Assembly (NCBI RefSeq): GCF_020103695.1 | Contig: NZ_JAHXBF010000014.1 | Span: 44,297 to 108,296 of the forward strand | From: Hyalangium versicolor | GTDB lineage: Bacteria > Myxococcota > Myxococcia > Myxococcales > Myxococcaceae | DNA length: 64,000 nucleotides | Reading direction: 5' to 3' | Shown: piece after piece, positions 43,027-51,961 of the stretch | Position numbering within the stretch: the first letter of the stretch is position 1 | Layout of the letters: every line of letters begins with the position of its first letter | The notes under the pieces: generated by a model | Databases searched by the model: none | The model's input: only the letters and a program-made list of their open reading frames with translations | Told to the model about the DNA's origin: nothing | Program-made: the position numbers and the translations under genes

Positions 43027-43680
43027 TCAGGGCTCCGCCAGGGCGTCCACGTACTCCTTGGCCTCTTCGAGACTCGCGCCCGTGAGCTTCCGGTAGAGCG
43101 TCAGGGCCTCCGCCTTCTTGCCCTCGGCGACGAGGGACTCCACCTGCTCGAGATCCGCCTCGGTCCCAACGCCCGGGAGCGGCTTCTTGGCGAGCCATGC
43201 CCGATGGCTTCGGGTCGAGCCCATGAGCTCGACCAGACGCCGGGCCTCTGCCTCCGGCGCTCCGGCTCGCGCCACCAGGAGCTTCACCGCTTGCTCCCGG
43301 TCTGCCTTCGAGATCAGCGTCTTCACCTCGGAGGCGAGCTCCGCGGTGAGAGCCTCGCCAAACGATAGGCCCCCTTGCTGCGCGGCCTGGACCGCTTTGA
43401 CGTAGGCCTGCGCGTCCCCGAGCGATACCCGTGAGGTGTCACGCAGCAACTTCACCGCCACCAGCGGCTTGCCTTCCTGGACGAGCTGGCGCGCCTGCTG
43501 CAGCACGGATCGGCCAACGTCCATCGAGGCGCCCCCCTGCCCCATCGGGCTCCGGGATTGCCCCTGTGCATTGCGGGGAATGAACGAGAACATCAGGATG
43601 ACGAGGACGATCACCCCCGTCACCGCGATACATCCCCACGGCCCCCGGAAAGAGGCCTGCACCAGCTCCAGGACGTTCAT
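43027..43680 (-). CDS. Membrane-anchored protein with L7/L12-like repeats, last gene of the T6SS module
   Basis: 217 residues. One N-terminal transmembrane helix (CIAVTGVIVLVILMFSFI, ~17-34), then a soluble part. Two similar helical segments near 70-100 and 185-217 (KPLVAVKLLRDTSRVSLGDA and KKAEALTLYRKLTGASLEEA) resemble the ribosomal L7/L12 C-terminal motif, in which a K-x2-A-(V/L) helix precedes a G-x-(S/D)-L-x-(D/E)-A-K turn. This domain also occurs in other myxobacterial membrane proteins. GGAGAGG lies 5 bp before the ATG. Its place after the PAAR-like gene, where effector or immunity genes usually sit, makes it a candidate immunity or accessory protein. Function unknown. Confidence 0.85.
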   Translation of the reverse strand: MNVLELVQASFRGPWGCIAVTGVIVLVILMFSFIPRNAQGQSRSPMGQGGASMDVGRSVLQQARQLVQEGKPLVAVKLLRDTSRVSLGDAQAYVKAVQAAQQGGLSFGEALTAELASEVKTLISKADREQAVKLLVARAGAPEAEARRLVELMGSTRSHRAWLAKKPLPGVGTEADLEQVESLVAEGKKAEALTLYRKLTGASLEEAKEYVDALAEP

Positions 43681-43704
43681 GCGCGCCTCTCCTCGCCGCT
43701 CCCG

Positions 43705-44097
43705 TCACGGGGAGAGGACGAGCACCTTCGTCTGGCTCGGGACCAGCCGAACTCCCGGGGCGTTGGTGCCGTTCTGCAGCGACATGCTCGTCAGCCGCGT
43801 GGCGGGCATGCCTCCCACCAGCACGGTGAAGCTGGCCGTCAGGTGGCGGGACGGCCCCATCACCATGCCCGAAGCCACTCCCATCGCGACGCCGGCGTTG
43901 TCACCGTTCGTCAGCGGAACCACCGTGCTCATGTTGTGCGCGGGCGTGCACATGAACAGCACGTTGTACGCCGCCGGCACGCCCATGGGCCCCATGGCGA
44001 TATTCGGGTACGGAATGGGTGTCGGTGCCGGCATGGGCGTCAGGCACACGTCCGGAAAAGCCATATCCATGCCCATCATCTGCGTATTCGCGAACAT
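43705..44097 (-). CDS. PAAR-like protein (DUF4150)
   Basis: 130 residues. Motifs match DUF4150, the PAAR-like spike-tip family: FPDVCLTPMPAPTPIPYPNI, GPSRHLTASFTVLVGGMPAT then RLTSMSLQNGTNAPG. It contains no C-terminal effector extension, so it is a naked tip that should cap VgrG and recruit cargo through the adjacent DUF2169 adaptor. It lies 11 bp after the DUF3540 gene and 24 bp before the 217-aa membrane protein. The operon position is standard for this module. Confidence 0.92.
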   Translation of the reverse strand: MFANTQMMGMDMAFPDVCLTPMPAPTPIPYPNIAMGPMGVPAAYNVLFMCTPAHNMSTVVPLTNGDNAGVAMGVASGMVMGPSRHLTASFTVLVGGMPATRLTSMSLQNGTNAPGVRLVPSQTKVLVLSP

Positions 44098-44108
44098 GCG
44101 GTTCCTCC

Positions 44109-44762
44109 TCAGCCCAGGTGGATCTGCTCACCGTCGACCTTGACCAGGTCCTTCGCCGTGACGAGCGTGTTGCTCCCCCGGAGGGTGGCGTTCTGCTCGG
44201 CCACGTAGTCGATCCGCGCGGCCCGCACCTGATCGTGCTCCTCCACGAAGCGGTACGAGCGCTTCATGCGCTGCAGCAGCCGGTCGAACGCCGAGTCACA
44301 GCTCTCGGCCAGCACCTTGATCCGGTCGAACTCGGCGCGCACGAACGAGCCCAGCAGGTTCAACTGGCGCGTCACCACGCTGCCCTCGTCCGCGTTCACC
44401 CGGACCGCTCCGGCCGTCACGGAGACATCCTGGGCGGAGACGAGATCCACGCCCTCCTGGGCCGCGACGACGAAGCGCCCCTGCGTCAGCCGGATCTCCA
44501 GATCACCTTCGGTGACCAGGCGCGCGGGCGCGTCCGCCTCGCGCTCCAGCACCGCGAGCACCCAGCACGTGCCATCGGGCAGCCCGCTCACCAGCACCAC
44601 GTCCCCCAGCATGGGCTCCACCAGGCAGCTGAAGGCCCGGCGGGCCAGGTAGGTGCCGGAATCGGCCCGCACCGACAGCGAGGCTCCCGCCTCCACCGCC
44701 ACCACGGTGCCCGACTCCTGGAATGCCGCCATCTGCTCACGCGCTCTGGCCAGCTGTCTCAT
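44109..44762 (-). CDS. DUF3540 domain protein (T6SS accessory)
   Basis: 217 residues from the ATG at 44760-44762, with GGAGGAGG 4 bp upstream; an upstream in-frame ATG at 44822 lacks this and overlaps the previous gene. The sequence (ESGTVVAVEAGASLSVRADS, ARRAFSCLVEPMLGDVVLVS, then GCWVLAVLER-like strands at CWVLAVLEREADAPARLVTE) fits DUF3540, an OB/beta-rich protein found almost only in VgrG-DUF2169-pentapeptide-DUF3540-DUF4150 clusters. The C-terminal half resembles the VgrG gp5 beta-helix region (VTAGAVRVNADEGSVVTRQL). Likely a spike assembly factor, inferred from conserved context. Confidence 0.88.
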   Translation of the reverse strand: MRQLARAREQMAAFQESGTVVAVEAGASLSVRADSGTYLARRAFSCLVEPMLGDVVLVSGLPDGTCWVLAVLEREADAPARLVTEGDLEIRLTQGRFVVAAQEGVDLVSAQDVSVTAGAVRVNADEGSVVTRQLNLLGSFVRAEFDRIKVLAESCDSAFDRLLQRMKRSYRFVEEHDQVRAARIDYVAEQNATLRGSNTLVTAKDLVKVDGEQIHLG

Positions 44763-44803
44763 CTGTCCTCCTCCCGGGCCGCTCTCACGGCGCCGCCATG
44801 CCT

Positions 44804-45850
44804 TCAGTATTTTGGCCGCCACCGCTCGGCTTCGGCCAGCTCTGGATCATCTCCCAAGGCGCCTCGCCCCTTGCCGATCGTGCCCTGTTCCTTCGTCTGA
44901 TGAAACTTCGCGCGGGTGACCGTGGCCCCCGTGAAGTGCGCCGCGGACACATCCGCATAGGAGAAGTCCGCATACGTGAGGTCCGCGTCCGCGAACCGGG
45001 CCGCCTGGCACTGGGCTCGGTGGAGAATGCATTGCTGCATCTGCGCACCCGTGCAGTCCGCCTGGGTCAGGTTCGCGTCCACCCAGAGCGCCTGGAAGAG
45101 CTGGGTTCCCCGCAGGCTCGCTCGCTGGAGCTTTGCTCCGACGAACAAGGCATTCGCAGCCTTGGCCTTGTCCAGCTTCGCTCCCTCCAGCACGGCATCC
45201 TTGAAATTGCACTGCGTGAGGTTCGCCTCGCTCAGATCGCATCCCGCCAGGTCCGCGCCCGTGAGCTGCGTGAGGGCGAAGTCACTCCCCCTCAAGTCCA
45301 TGCCGGCCAGCTTGCTGCCGATCAGCACGGCCAGATCGAACTTCGCCCCGCCGAGCTTCGCCTTGCGCAGGTCAGACTGATACAGCGTCGTCTGCCTCAG
45401 GCGAGCATTGGAGAGATCGATGCCCGTGGTGTTCGACTCGAGCACCGAGGCGCGCTCCATGTCCGTCTCCGCCAGCACCGCACCGGTGAGATCCACCCGG
45501 ATCAGGGCGGCCTGCAGCATCTGCGCTCCGCGGAGGTCCGCGGAAGCGAGCTGGGACTGGATGATCTGCACCGCTACCAGGTTGGCTTTCGTCAGCACGG
45601 CCTCTCGCAGATCTCCGTCGTGCACCACCGTGTGCGTCATCTGGGCGCCCACCATGCGGGCCCCTGAGAAGTCACAGCCGGTGAAGGTGGACTCGCGCAG
45701 ATCCGCGCCGCTCAGCTCGGCGCCCCGGAAGCGCACCCGCTCGAAGATGCCACCGGACAGATCCGCCCCCGCCAGCGCCCCCTGGGACAGATCGATGTCG
45801 ACCAGGGGCTCCCCGCGTTCGATCCGGGCCCGCAGCTCCTTGCTATCCAT
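44804..45850 (-). CDS. Pentapeptide-repeat protein (T6SS module)
   Basis: 348 residues from the ATG at 45848-45850, preceded by GGAGGTCC. It overlaps the end of the DUF2169 gene by 8 bp. After MDSKELRARIERGEPLVDID the rest is pentapeptide repeats of the A(D/N)LxG type, for example AGADLSGGIF, AELSGADLRE and LTGADLAGCDLSEANLTQCN. The predicted fold is a right-handed quadrilateral beta-helix. The C-terminal ~25 residues are charged and outside the helix. Such proteins accompany DUF2169 in T6SS clusters. The function may be structural adaptor; DNA mimicry as in Qnr proteins is another known role of the fold. Confidence 0.92.
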   Translation of the reverse strand: MDSKELRARIERGEPLVDIDLSQGALAGADLSGGIFERVRFRGAELSGADLRESTFTGCDFSGARMVGAQMTHTVVHDGDLREAVLTKANLVAVQIIQSQLASADLRGAQMLQAALIRVDLTGAVLAETDMERASVLESNTTGIDLSNARLRQTTLYQSDLRKAKLGGAKFDLAVLIGSKLAGMDLRGSDFALTQLTGADLAGCDLSEANLTQCNFKDAVLEGAKLDKAKAANALFVGAKLQRASLRGTQLFQALWVDANLTQADCTGAQMQQCILHRAQCQAARFADADLTYADFSYADVSAAHFTGATVTRAKFHQTKEQGTIGKGRGALGDDPELAEAERWRPKY

Positions 45851-48482
45851 TGGACCTCCGCGGGTAGATGCGCAACTGCACCGTGTAGGCGTCCTGCAGG
45901 CTGCGCGCCGAGCCCCGAATCCGGGCGAAGTCCGCGCGGAACAGGTTGGACCCACGAAAGTCCGCGCCCTGGATGCAGGCCTTCTGGAGCAGCGCCTGCA
46001 TGAGGTTGCAGGACACGAAGTTCGCGTCCGTCACATCCGCCTTCACGAAGCGCGCCTCGGTGGCCACCGCCCGGTAGAAGCGGGCTCGATGGAGGAGGCT
46101 CTCGCTCAGGTCGGCCCCCGCGAGCTTCGCCTGGCTGAAGTCCGCCTCCGTCAGGTTCGTGGCTCGCAGGTTCGCCCCCTGGAGACTGGCTTCCCGGAAG
46201 TCCGCCTTCATGAAGGAGGAGTCCTTCACCACTCGCAGGTTGTCGCTCCGCGACTGGCGGAAGTTTGCGCCATCCGCCTTGCACGAGACGAAGACCGCTC
46301 CCACCAGCGTGGCGCCAGTGAAGTCCACTTCCGAGACGTTCACCTCCACGAAGTTGCTCTTGGTGAGATCCGAGCCTGCCAGTTTGAGCCCGGACAGATC
46401 GGTGCGCAGCAGCGTCAGCTCACGCGCCACCACGCCTCCGAGATCCGCGCCCTTCACCACGGCCTCCGACAGATCCACTCCGTCCATGCGAGCCCCTCGC
46501 AGGCTCGCCTCCGTCAGGTCCGCCCGGTAGAGCACCGCTCGCGTCAGATCCAACCCCTTCTCCGCCCGAGCCCGAATCAGGCGCGCCAGCCCCAGGTTGG
46601 CTCCGGAGAAGATGGCCTCCGACAGGTTCGCCTCCGTGAGATCGGCCCGCGCGAGCACCGCGCCGGTGAAGTCCGCTCCCCGCAGATCCGCGCCGGTGAA
46701 GTCCACCCGCTCGAGCAACGCTCCGCGGAAGTTGGCTCCCCGAAGCTCCATGCGGGACAGATCGGAACCCGTGAGATCCCGTCCTTCAAAGCCTTGCTTG
46801 GTCTGGAGCAGCACCATCACCTGCTTGCGAACCTGTGCCGCCTGCTCCGCCTGGAGCCGAGCCGCGGCCGGCAGGTGGTGCGCATGAGCGCGGTAGCTCA
46901 GCAACTGTGCCGCCTCCGCGCTGCGAAGCTTCTGCTGGAAGACCGGATCCTGCACCTGCTGCTCCAGTTGGGGCAGCGGTACTCCCAGCGTCCGGGCCTG
47001 AGCGGCCGCGTCTCGAAGCCGCGCCAGCTCCGCGTCGGCCGAGAACCGGGGAGGTCCCCCCTGTTTGGCCTTCTGCTCGGCGACGATCTTGTCGTAGTCC
47101 AGCCCGTGCTGCTTGCAGAACTCCCGGGCCGTCTTCTCGGCCTCGAGGCGTTTCGTCTCCGCCTCGCGCGACTGCTGCTCGGCGCTCTCCATGGCGGTCT
47201 GGACGAAGCTCCCCAGATCCTCCAGCTTCGGAGTCGCTGGCTCCGGAGGCAGGGCCGCGGGCACGTACTTGTCCGGATCAAGCCCCTGCTGGCGGATCTT
47301 CTCCCGCGTCTTCTCCAGCTCCAGCGCAGCGCCGCGCCGAAGGTTCTTCTCCAGCCGCTTCTCCGGCGCGGGAGGCATGCCCGTGGCCTCCTCCGAGGCC
47401 GCAGCCGCTCCCGGCTCGGCGGGAGGCATCAGATCACTGTCCCGCAGGGCAGCAAGGTACCCCTTGTCCCGATCCAACCGCTCCGCCAGCACCTTGCGGT
47501 AGTGATCGACAGGCCTGGGAGCCGCGGGCGTCTCGCAGGCCACCATCAACTGGCGGACGTCCGCCCCATCGTCCTCGCTCACCCGGGTGACGCCTCGGAA
47601 CACAAGAACGCCCCGCTCGGCGTGAGGGAACAGGTGCACCGTATCGAGCCGCGTGGACAGCTCGCGGAACTCCTCTCCCTTCTCGGTCTGCTGGTTGATG
47701 AAGGCGCGCGTTCGCAGCCCAGGCAGCCGTCCCTCGAGGATCGGCTTGTCCGGGTGCATGTGCTCCAGCGTGAAGGGCTCGTCCCCACTGAGGAAGTCCT
47801 GGAACTGCTGGTCCTCCGGAGCGGTGTTGAAGAAGCCCCAGTCGATGTCCTTCGCGAAGCCTGGGAAGTTCTCCTTCAGCCACTTCTCGTCATACGTCCC
47901 CGTCTTCGAGAAGCGCTGAGGCCAGGTGGAGTCGTACGGGCCGAAACCCGCGGGCTGCCGCTTGTCCTTCTGCGTCCGGATGAGCTGCCGGGGATCCTCG
48001 ATATTGGGCAGCGGATGCACCTCGCCCTGGGGCGTGCGCACCGGCACGAAGCCCTTGCCGAGTGGGTTCTGCGGATAGCCCGGGCCGCCATACGCATTCG
48101 CGTAGTGGATGGGCAACTCGGTGAAGGGAGCGGGCGGAGTCGGTGCTCCCCCCTTCCAGAAGCGCTCGCCCACCGCGTACAGCGTCTTGTCCACCTTGCC
48201 CATGTGCAGGCGCACCGAGCAGGCCGCCTGGGGCTTGCCGCCCACGGGGTACGCCTTGGCCGTGAGCAGCACCTCCGCACGAGACTTGGGCATGCCGGCA
48301 TCGAGCACGGCGTCCTTGCCCAGCTCCTGGGGAAGGAACTTCCACAGGGCGATCTCCGTGAGCAACTGGTGAGACGCCTCGAACGGAAAGAAGGCGAGCA
48401 CACTGACGGCGAAGTGAAAGGCGCCGTCATGCTCGAACGTCCTCGCGAGGACCCCCAACCTCTGAGGCTTGATGACCTTCAT
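45843..48482 (-). CDS. DUF2169 adaptor fused to pentapeptide repeats
   Basis: 879 residues. Residues ~1-330 are DUF2169 (MKVIKPQRLGVLARTFEHDG, LLTAKAYPVGGKPQAACSVR, ELPIHYANAYGGPGYPQNPL, GVLVFRGVTRVSEDDGADVR). A charged, probably coiled-coil linker runs ~340-580. The C-terminal ~300 residues are pentapeptide repeats (GRDLTGSDLSRMELRGANFR, VDFTGADLRGADFTGAVLAR). DUF2169 proteins act as adaptors/chaperones that help load PAAR-type tips and effectors onto VgrG. The fusion, plus a second stand-alone pentapeptide gene next to it, is notable. Its start overlaps the VgrG stop (ATGA at 48479-48482). Confidence 0.93.
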   Translation of the reverse strand: MKVIKPQRLGVLARTFEHDGAFHFAVSVLAFFPFEASHQLLTEIALWKFLPQELGKDAVLDAGMPKSRAEVLLTAKAYPVGGKPQAACSVRLHMGKVDKTLYAVGERFWKGGAPTPPAPFTELPIHYANAYGGPGYPQNPLGKGFVPVRTPQGEVHPLPNIEDPRQLIRTQKDKRQPAGFGPYDSTWPQRFSKTGTYDEKWLKENFPGFAKDIDWGFFNTAPEDQQFQDFLSGDEPFTLEHMHPDKPILEGRLPGLRTRAFINQQTEKGEEFRELSTRLDTVHLFPHAERGVLVFRGVTRVSEDDGADVRQLMVACETPAAPRPVDHYRKVLAERLDRDKGYLAALRDSDLMPPAEPGAAAASEEATGMPPAPEKRLEKNLRRGAALELEKTREKIRQQGLDPDKYVPAALPPEPATPKLEDLGSFVQTAMESAEQQSREAETKRLEAEKTAREFCKQHGLDYDKIVAEQKAKQGGPPRFSADAELARLRDAAAQARTLGVPLPQLEQQVQDPVFQQKLRSAEAAQLLSYRAHAHHLPAAARLQAEQAAQVRKQVMVLLQTKQGFEGRDLTGSDLSRMELRGANFRGALLERVDFTGADLRGADFTGAVLARADLTEANLSEAIFSGANLGLARLIRARAEKGLDLTRAVLYRADLTEASLRGARMDGVDLSEAVVKGADLGGVVARELTLLRTDLSGLKLAGSDLTKSNFVEVNVSEVDFTGATLVGAVFVSCKADGANFRQSRSDNLRVVKDSSFMKADFREASLQGANLRATNLTEADFSQAKLAGADLSESLLHRARFYRAVATEARFVKADVTDANFVSCNLMQALLQKACIQGADFRGSNLFRADFARIRGSARSLQDAYTVQLRIYPRRSNG

Positions 48483-50800
48483 GGGAACATCGTGATGCCG
48501 GCACAGCCAAGCCAGATGGCGGCGTTCTCGAGCCGGGGACCCGCGTTCTTCACCTCCACATCCAGCGAGGACAGGCTGATGCCGCGCTTGCCCAGTTGGA
48601 GCGCCGCTGTGTACTCGATGGAGGGGCCGATGTGCGTGGACAGGTTCAGGCCCACGATCGTCTCCATCGCCATGCCCACTACGGTGTCGATCTTGGCGGT
48701 GATGATGTTCTCGTTCTTCACCCCGAGGATCGTGTCCGAGGTGGTCTGCGCCTTGAAGCTGATCTCGGCGCCCAGCAGGTTGGTCTTGGTATCCGACAGC
48801 ACGGTCACGGTCTGCGAGCCGGTGATCGTCTGGGTGAAGTTGGCCAGGTGCGTCTGCGTGACATTCCCGGTGACCGTCTGCGTCAGCTTGCCGCCGACCG
48901 TCTCTTCCTGATCGCTCGTCACCTGATTGGTCTGCGTGCCCGTCACCTGGATGAGCTGGTTGCCCGTCACCTGGACAGAGTGATCGGCGCCCACCGTGTG
49001 CTCGTCATTCACCCCCACCTCGTGGCGCTGGTTGCCAGTGATCTGGAGGACGCGGTCGGACAGCGCTTCGATTGTCTGGTTGCCGTGGATCTTGGTGTCC
49101 TCGGTGCCAGTCACCTCCAGCGAGCGATCGGAGCCCACCGTCTTCGTCTCCTTCTGGAGGAAGTTCTCGGTGACGTCCTGGTGGATCTCCTCGCTCATCG
49201 TCCCGTCCACGCGGACGGTGAGGTTGCCACCCAGCTCCACCAGCTCGTGCCCCATCGAGGACAGGTGCACGTTGTTGCCGCTGCCATCCGCGGCGCCCAG
49301 GTGGAACAGCGTGGATTCCGGGGGCGTGGTGATCTTGATGTACTGACCGCCGTCATTGTCCTCGATCTCGACCCGGCTGCCGCCACCGGTGAGGATGACG
49401 TTGTGGGTGGCGTTGTCCACCGTGACGGGGCTGGGCGAGTGCGCGTTGGGCACCACGCCCGCGATCACCGGCCGGTCCGGATCTCCTCCGAGGAACACCA
49501 GCATCACCTCGGTGCTCTTGCGCAGGGGGAAGTGGAAGCCCTCGTTGGGTCCGCCGTGCGGTTGCAACATGCGCACCCACATGGAGGACTTGCCATTCCG
49601 CGGGTCGTTCTCGTCGAAGTAGACCTGGACCTTGTAGCGGCCGTGGCTGTCGATCTGCGCGTAGGGGCTGTCCTGCTCCCCATCCACCGTGCCCATCTCC
49701 GTGCCGTAGATACGGGGAATGGGCGTCACACGCGGGGGGCGGTACTGCACGGTCTCGGGGATGGCCTCCACGCGGATCCGATAGGTGGGCTGCTCCTCCT
49801 CCGTCCCGATCTGGCCCACGCCCTGGGAGCCCTCATGGTCGATGGAGACGGCCAGGTACTTCGCGTTGAAGGAGGGACGCGGATGCGAGACGACGTCGAA
49901 GATGTAACCGGGATGCACTTCGAACGTGTGGCCGTGACCCTCGAAGAGGATCTCGCGCGCCTTGAGCTCCTGGGAGCGCACTCGAGCCAATCGCTGGCCC
50001 TCGGAGGGAGTGCTGTAGTTGTCGTCGTGGCTGACGACCTCCACGGAGGAGTGCCTCGACACCGGCTCCTCCTTCTTCAGATCCATCGTCGGCCGCAGGT
50101 AGTCGTACTCGCGCAGCCGGACCAAGCCGGGGCGCGTCTGGTAGCGGCAGTTGAACGCCGTGAACGCCTCCATGCGCAGCACGGTGTCGTCCGCCTGCTC
50201 GAGGTAGCGCACGGAACCGCTCGCCTTCTGCTTCTGCTTGTCGTCGATGATGACGAGCTTCTCGCGGTCATCCGTCTGCTCGAAGAAGAAGTAGATGCCC
50301 TCCCGCTCCATGCGGCGCATGATGAAGGCCAGATCGCTCTCCCGGTACTGAGCCACGTGCTGCAGCTCCTCGTACTGGGTCGCGCCCATGCGGAACTCGA
50401 AGTCCTTTTTCTCCTCGAAGCCGTTGGACTCGAGCACGTCCTGGAGGATGGTCTTGACGTTCTTGCCCACGAAGATGTTGCCGTGCTGGCTCAAGCCGAG
50501 CCTCCACAGCCGAGGCACGAGGACCACCTGGTAGACGGAGTGATCGGCCAACTGCTGCACCCAGTCCACGGAGGCGATGACGCCGTGGAAGGCCCTGCGC
50601 TCCTCCCCCTCCGCGCCATGGATGTGGAGGATGGCGGTGGCGTTGAGGGCCTCGCCCATGTCGAAGACCAGGCCCTCGTCTCCGGGGATGACCAGCTCGG
50701 CGGTGAAGCTGTAGAGGCGTGACAGGCCCTCGGAGCCGAACAGCTTCATCACCCGCGTGGTCGGAGGGAGCTTGTCGCAGGTCAGGGTGAAGAGGTCCAT
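48479..50800 (-). CDS. vgrG: Type VI secretion tip protein VgrG
   Basis: 773 residues. N-terminal gp27-like part: LFGSEGLSRLYSFTAELVIP, VYQVVLVPRLWRLGLSQHGN, ESDLAFIMRRMEREGIYFFF, EQTDDREKLVIIDD. Then the gp5 OB-fold with YAQIDSHGRYKVQVYFDEND, SSMWVRMLQPHGGPNEGFHF, RKSTEVMLVFLGGDPDRPVI. The C-terminal needle is a beta-helix with repeats (DHSVQVTGNQLIQVTG, TQTVTGNVTQTHLANFTQTI) and a plain end with no effector domain. First gene of a six-gene operon with translational coupling to DUF2169. The core T6SS sheath and baseplate genes are not in the window, so this is a detached spike module. Confidence 0.95.
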   Translation of the reverse strand: MDLFTLTCDKLPPTTRVMKLFGSEGLSRLYSFTAELVIPGDEGLVFDMGEALNATAILHIHGAEGEERRAFHGVIASVDWVQQLADHSVYQVVLVPRLWRLGLSQHGNIFVGKNVKTILQDVLESNGFEEKKDFEFRMGATQYEELQHVAQYRESDLAFIMRRMEREGIYFFFEQTDDREKLVIIDDKQKQKASGSVRYLEQADDTVLRMEAFTAFNCRYQTRPGLVRLREYDYLRPTMDLKKEEPVSRHSSVEVVSHDDNYSTPSEGQRLARVRSQELKAREILFEGHGHTFEVHPGYIFDVVSHPRPSFNAKYLAVSIDHEGSQGVGQIGTEEEQPTYRIRVEAIPETVQYRPPRVTPIPRIYGTEMGTVDGEQDSPYAQIDSHGRYKVQVYFDENDPRNGKSSMWVRMLQPHGGPNEGFHFPLRKSTEVMLVFLGGDPDRPVIAGVVPNAHSPSPVTVDNATHNVILTGGGSRVEIEDNDGGQYIKITTPPESTLFHLGAADGSGNNVHLSSMGHELVELGGNLTVRVDGTMSEEIHQDVTENFLQKETKTVGSDRSLEVTGTEDTKIHGNQTIEALSDRVLQITGNQRHEVGVNDEHTVGADHSVQVTGNQLIQVTGTQTNQVTSDQEETVGGKLTQTVTGNVTQTHLANFTQTITGSQTVTVLSDTKTNLLGAEISFKAQTTSDTILGVKNENIITAKIDTVVGMAMETIVGLNLSTHIGPSIEYTAALQLGKRGISLSSLDVEVKNAGPRLENAAIWLGCAGITMFP

Positions 50801-50940
50801 CTCGGTGCCTCGCGTGCAGCCCCCCGCCCCACTTGCGAGGGCGTGGGCCGCTCCTTGGAGAGACCTTCGACCCTATGCCAGCGAGCTGACAGCATCAACC
50901 CGACGCCGGATCCAGTCCTGTCAGGTAGGCCCGCGCGTCT

Positions 50941-51927
50941 TTACTGTGAGAGCTGGCTCAGCGCAGGTGCGCCCGCGGGCTGTACCGAGGGCCGCATGGC
51001 CGCGAGCGTGCGGCGGATGCCTTCCTCATAGGTCGTCTTGCGCACCTCTCCCAGTAGCCCATGCAGCGCTGCGTCGTCCATCAGCACGGGCGTGGTGTGC
51101 AGGTAGCTCATCTCGACGAGCTCGCGCATGAAGCGATCGAACAGGCCCAGGACTCGCAGCGTGAGAGGACCGGCGACGCGGAACTTCGGGGGACGCCCCA
51201 CCTCCGCGAAGATGCGCTCCACGAGTTGCCGCTGCGTCGTGACGCCCGCTCCGGCCAGGTTCCAGGTCCGGCCGTAGGCACGCGGCTGATCCATCAGCGC
51301 CGTGACGACAGGCCCCACGTCGGGCACGTAGACGAACTCGTGCGGCGTATCGATCGGGCCGACGAGGTCGGCGCGAGTGCCCTCGACAGCGGCCTTGAAG
51401 GCGAGATGGAGCAGGCTGCGATCGACTCCCGGACCGTAGAAGTCCGGCAGCCGGAGGATCGTCGTCTGCAGCCCGCCGCGGCCGTGGGCCTCCATCACCA
51501 GATCCTCCTGCTGCTTGCGCATCTGGCCCTTGAAGGTGTGGGGCTCGCGCGGGTGCGACTCGTCGACGCGCGCGCTCCGCGGCCGGCCGAAGGGGTACAC
51601 CGTGCCGATCTGCACCAGCCGGGACACCCCCGCCGCCACCGCTCCCTCGAGCGTCTTCCGCATGAGCACCGGGTGGAGCTGAAACTCCCAGTATGGGACT
51701 CCAACCAGATAGATGAGCGTGTCCACGCCCTCGGCCGCGGCGCGCACCGAGGCGGGCTCATCGGGGTTCCACGTCACGATCTCCGCCAGCGGATCCGCGC
51801 CGAACTCCTTCTGCAGCGAGCCTTTCGAGCGCCCCACCACCCGGTACGGACGGCCGCTCGCCCGCAGTGCGCTCGCCACGCTCTGACCGATAGCTCCCGC
51901 AGCTCCAAACAGTGCAACCGTGCCCAT
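50941..51927 (-). CDS. NAD-dependent epimerase/dehydratase (extended SDR)
   Basis: 328 residues. Rossmann nucleotide motif VALFGAAGAIGQSVASALRA (GAAGAIG). Central blocks LIYLVGVPYWEFQLHPVLMR and LVQIGTVYPFGRPRS, where the Y of VYP precedes an unusual active site: the expected YxxxK is replaced by KGQMRKQQED, so catalysis may be altered. Then TTILRLPDFYGPGVDRSLLH, typical of extended SDRs. GGGAGG lies upstream of the ATG. Divergent from a TetR gene with a double palindrome between them, so it is the likely target of that repressor. Substrate unknown. Confidence 0.9.
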   Translation of the reverse strand: MGTVALFGAAGAIGQSVASALRASGRPYRVVGRSKGSLQKEFGADPLAEIVTWNPDEPASVRAAAEGVDTLIYLVGVPYWEFQLHPVLMRKTLEGAVAAGVSRLVQIGTVYPFGRPRSARVDESHPREPHTFKGQMRKQQEDLVMEAHGRGGLQTTILRLPDFYGPGVDRSLLHLAFKAAVEGTRADLVGPIDTPHEFVYVPDVGPVVTALMDQPRAYGRTWNLAGAGVTTQRQLVERIFAEVGRPPKFRVAGPLTLRVLGLFDRFMRELVEMSYLHTTPVLMDDAALHGLLGEVRKTTYEEGIRRTLAAMRPSVQPAGAPALSQLSQ

Positions 51928-51961
51928 GACTGCCTCCCTGAATGAACGAACGAATATTTTG

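Noticed and set aside
45408..48911. 1167-codon plus-strand open frame
   Set aside because: Antisense to the DUF2169 and pentapeptide genes. The repeated codon pattern of the pentapeptides keeps the other strand open.
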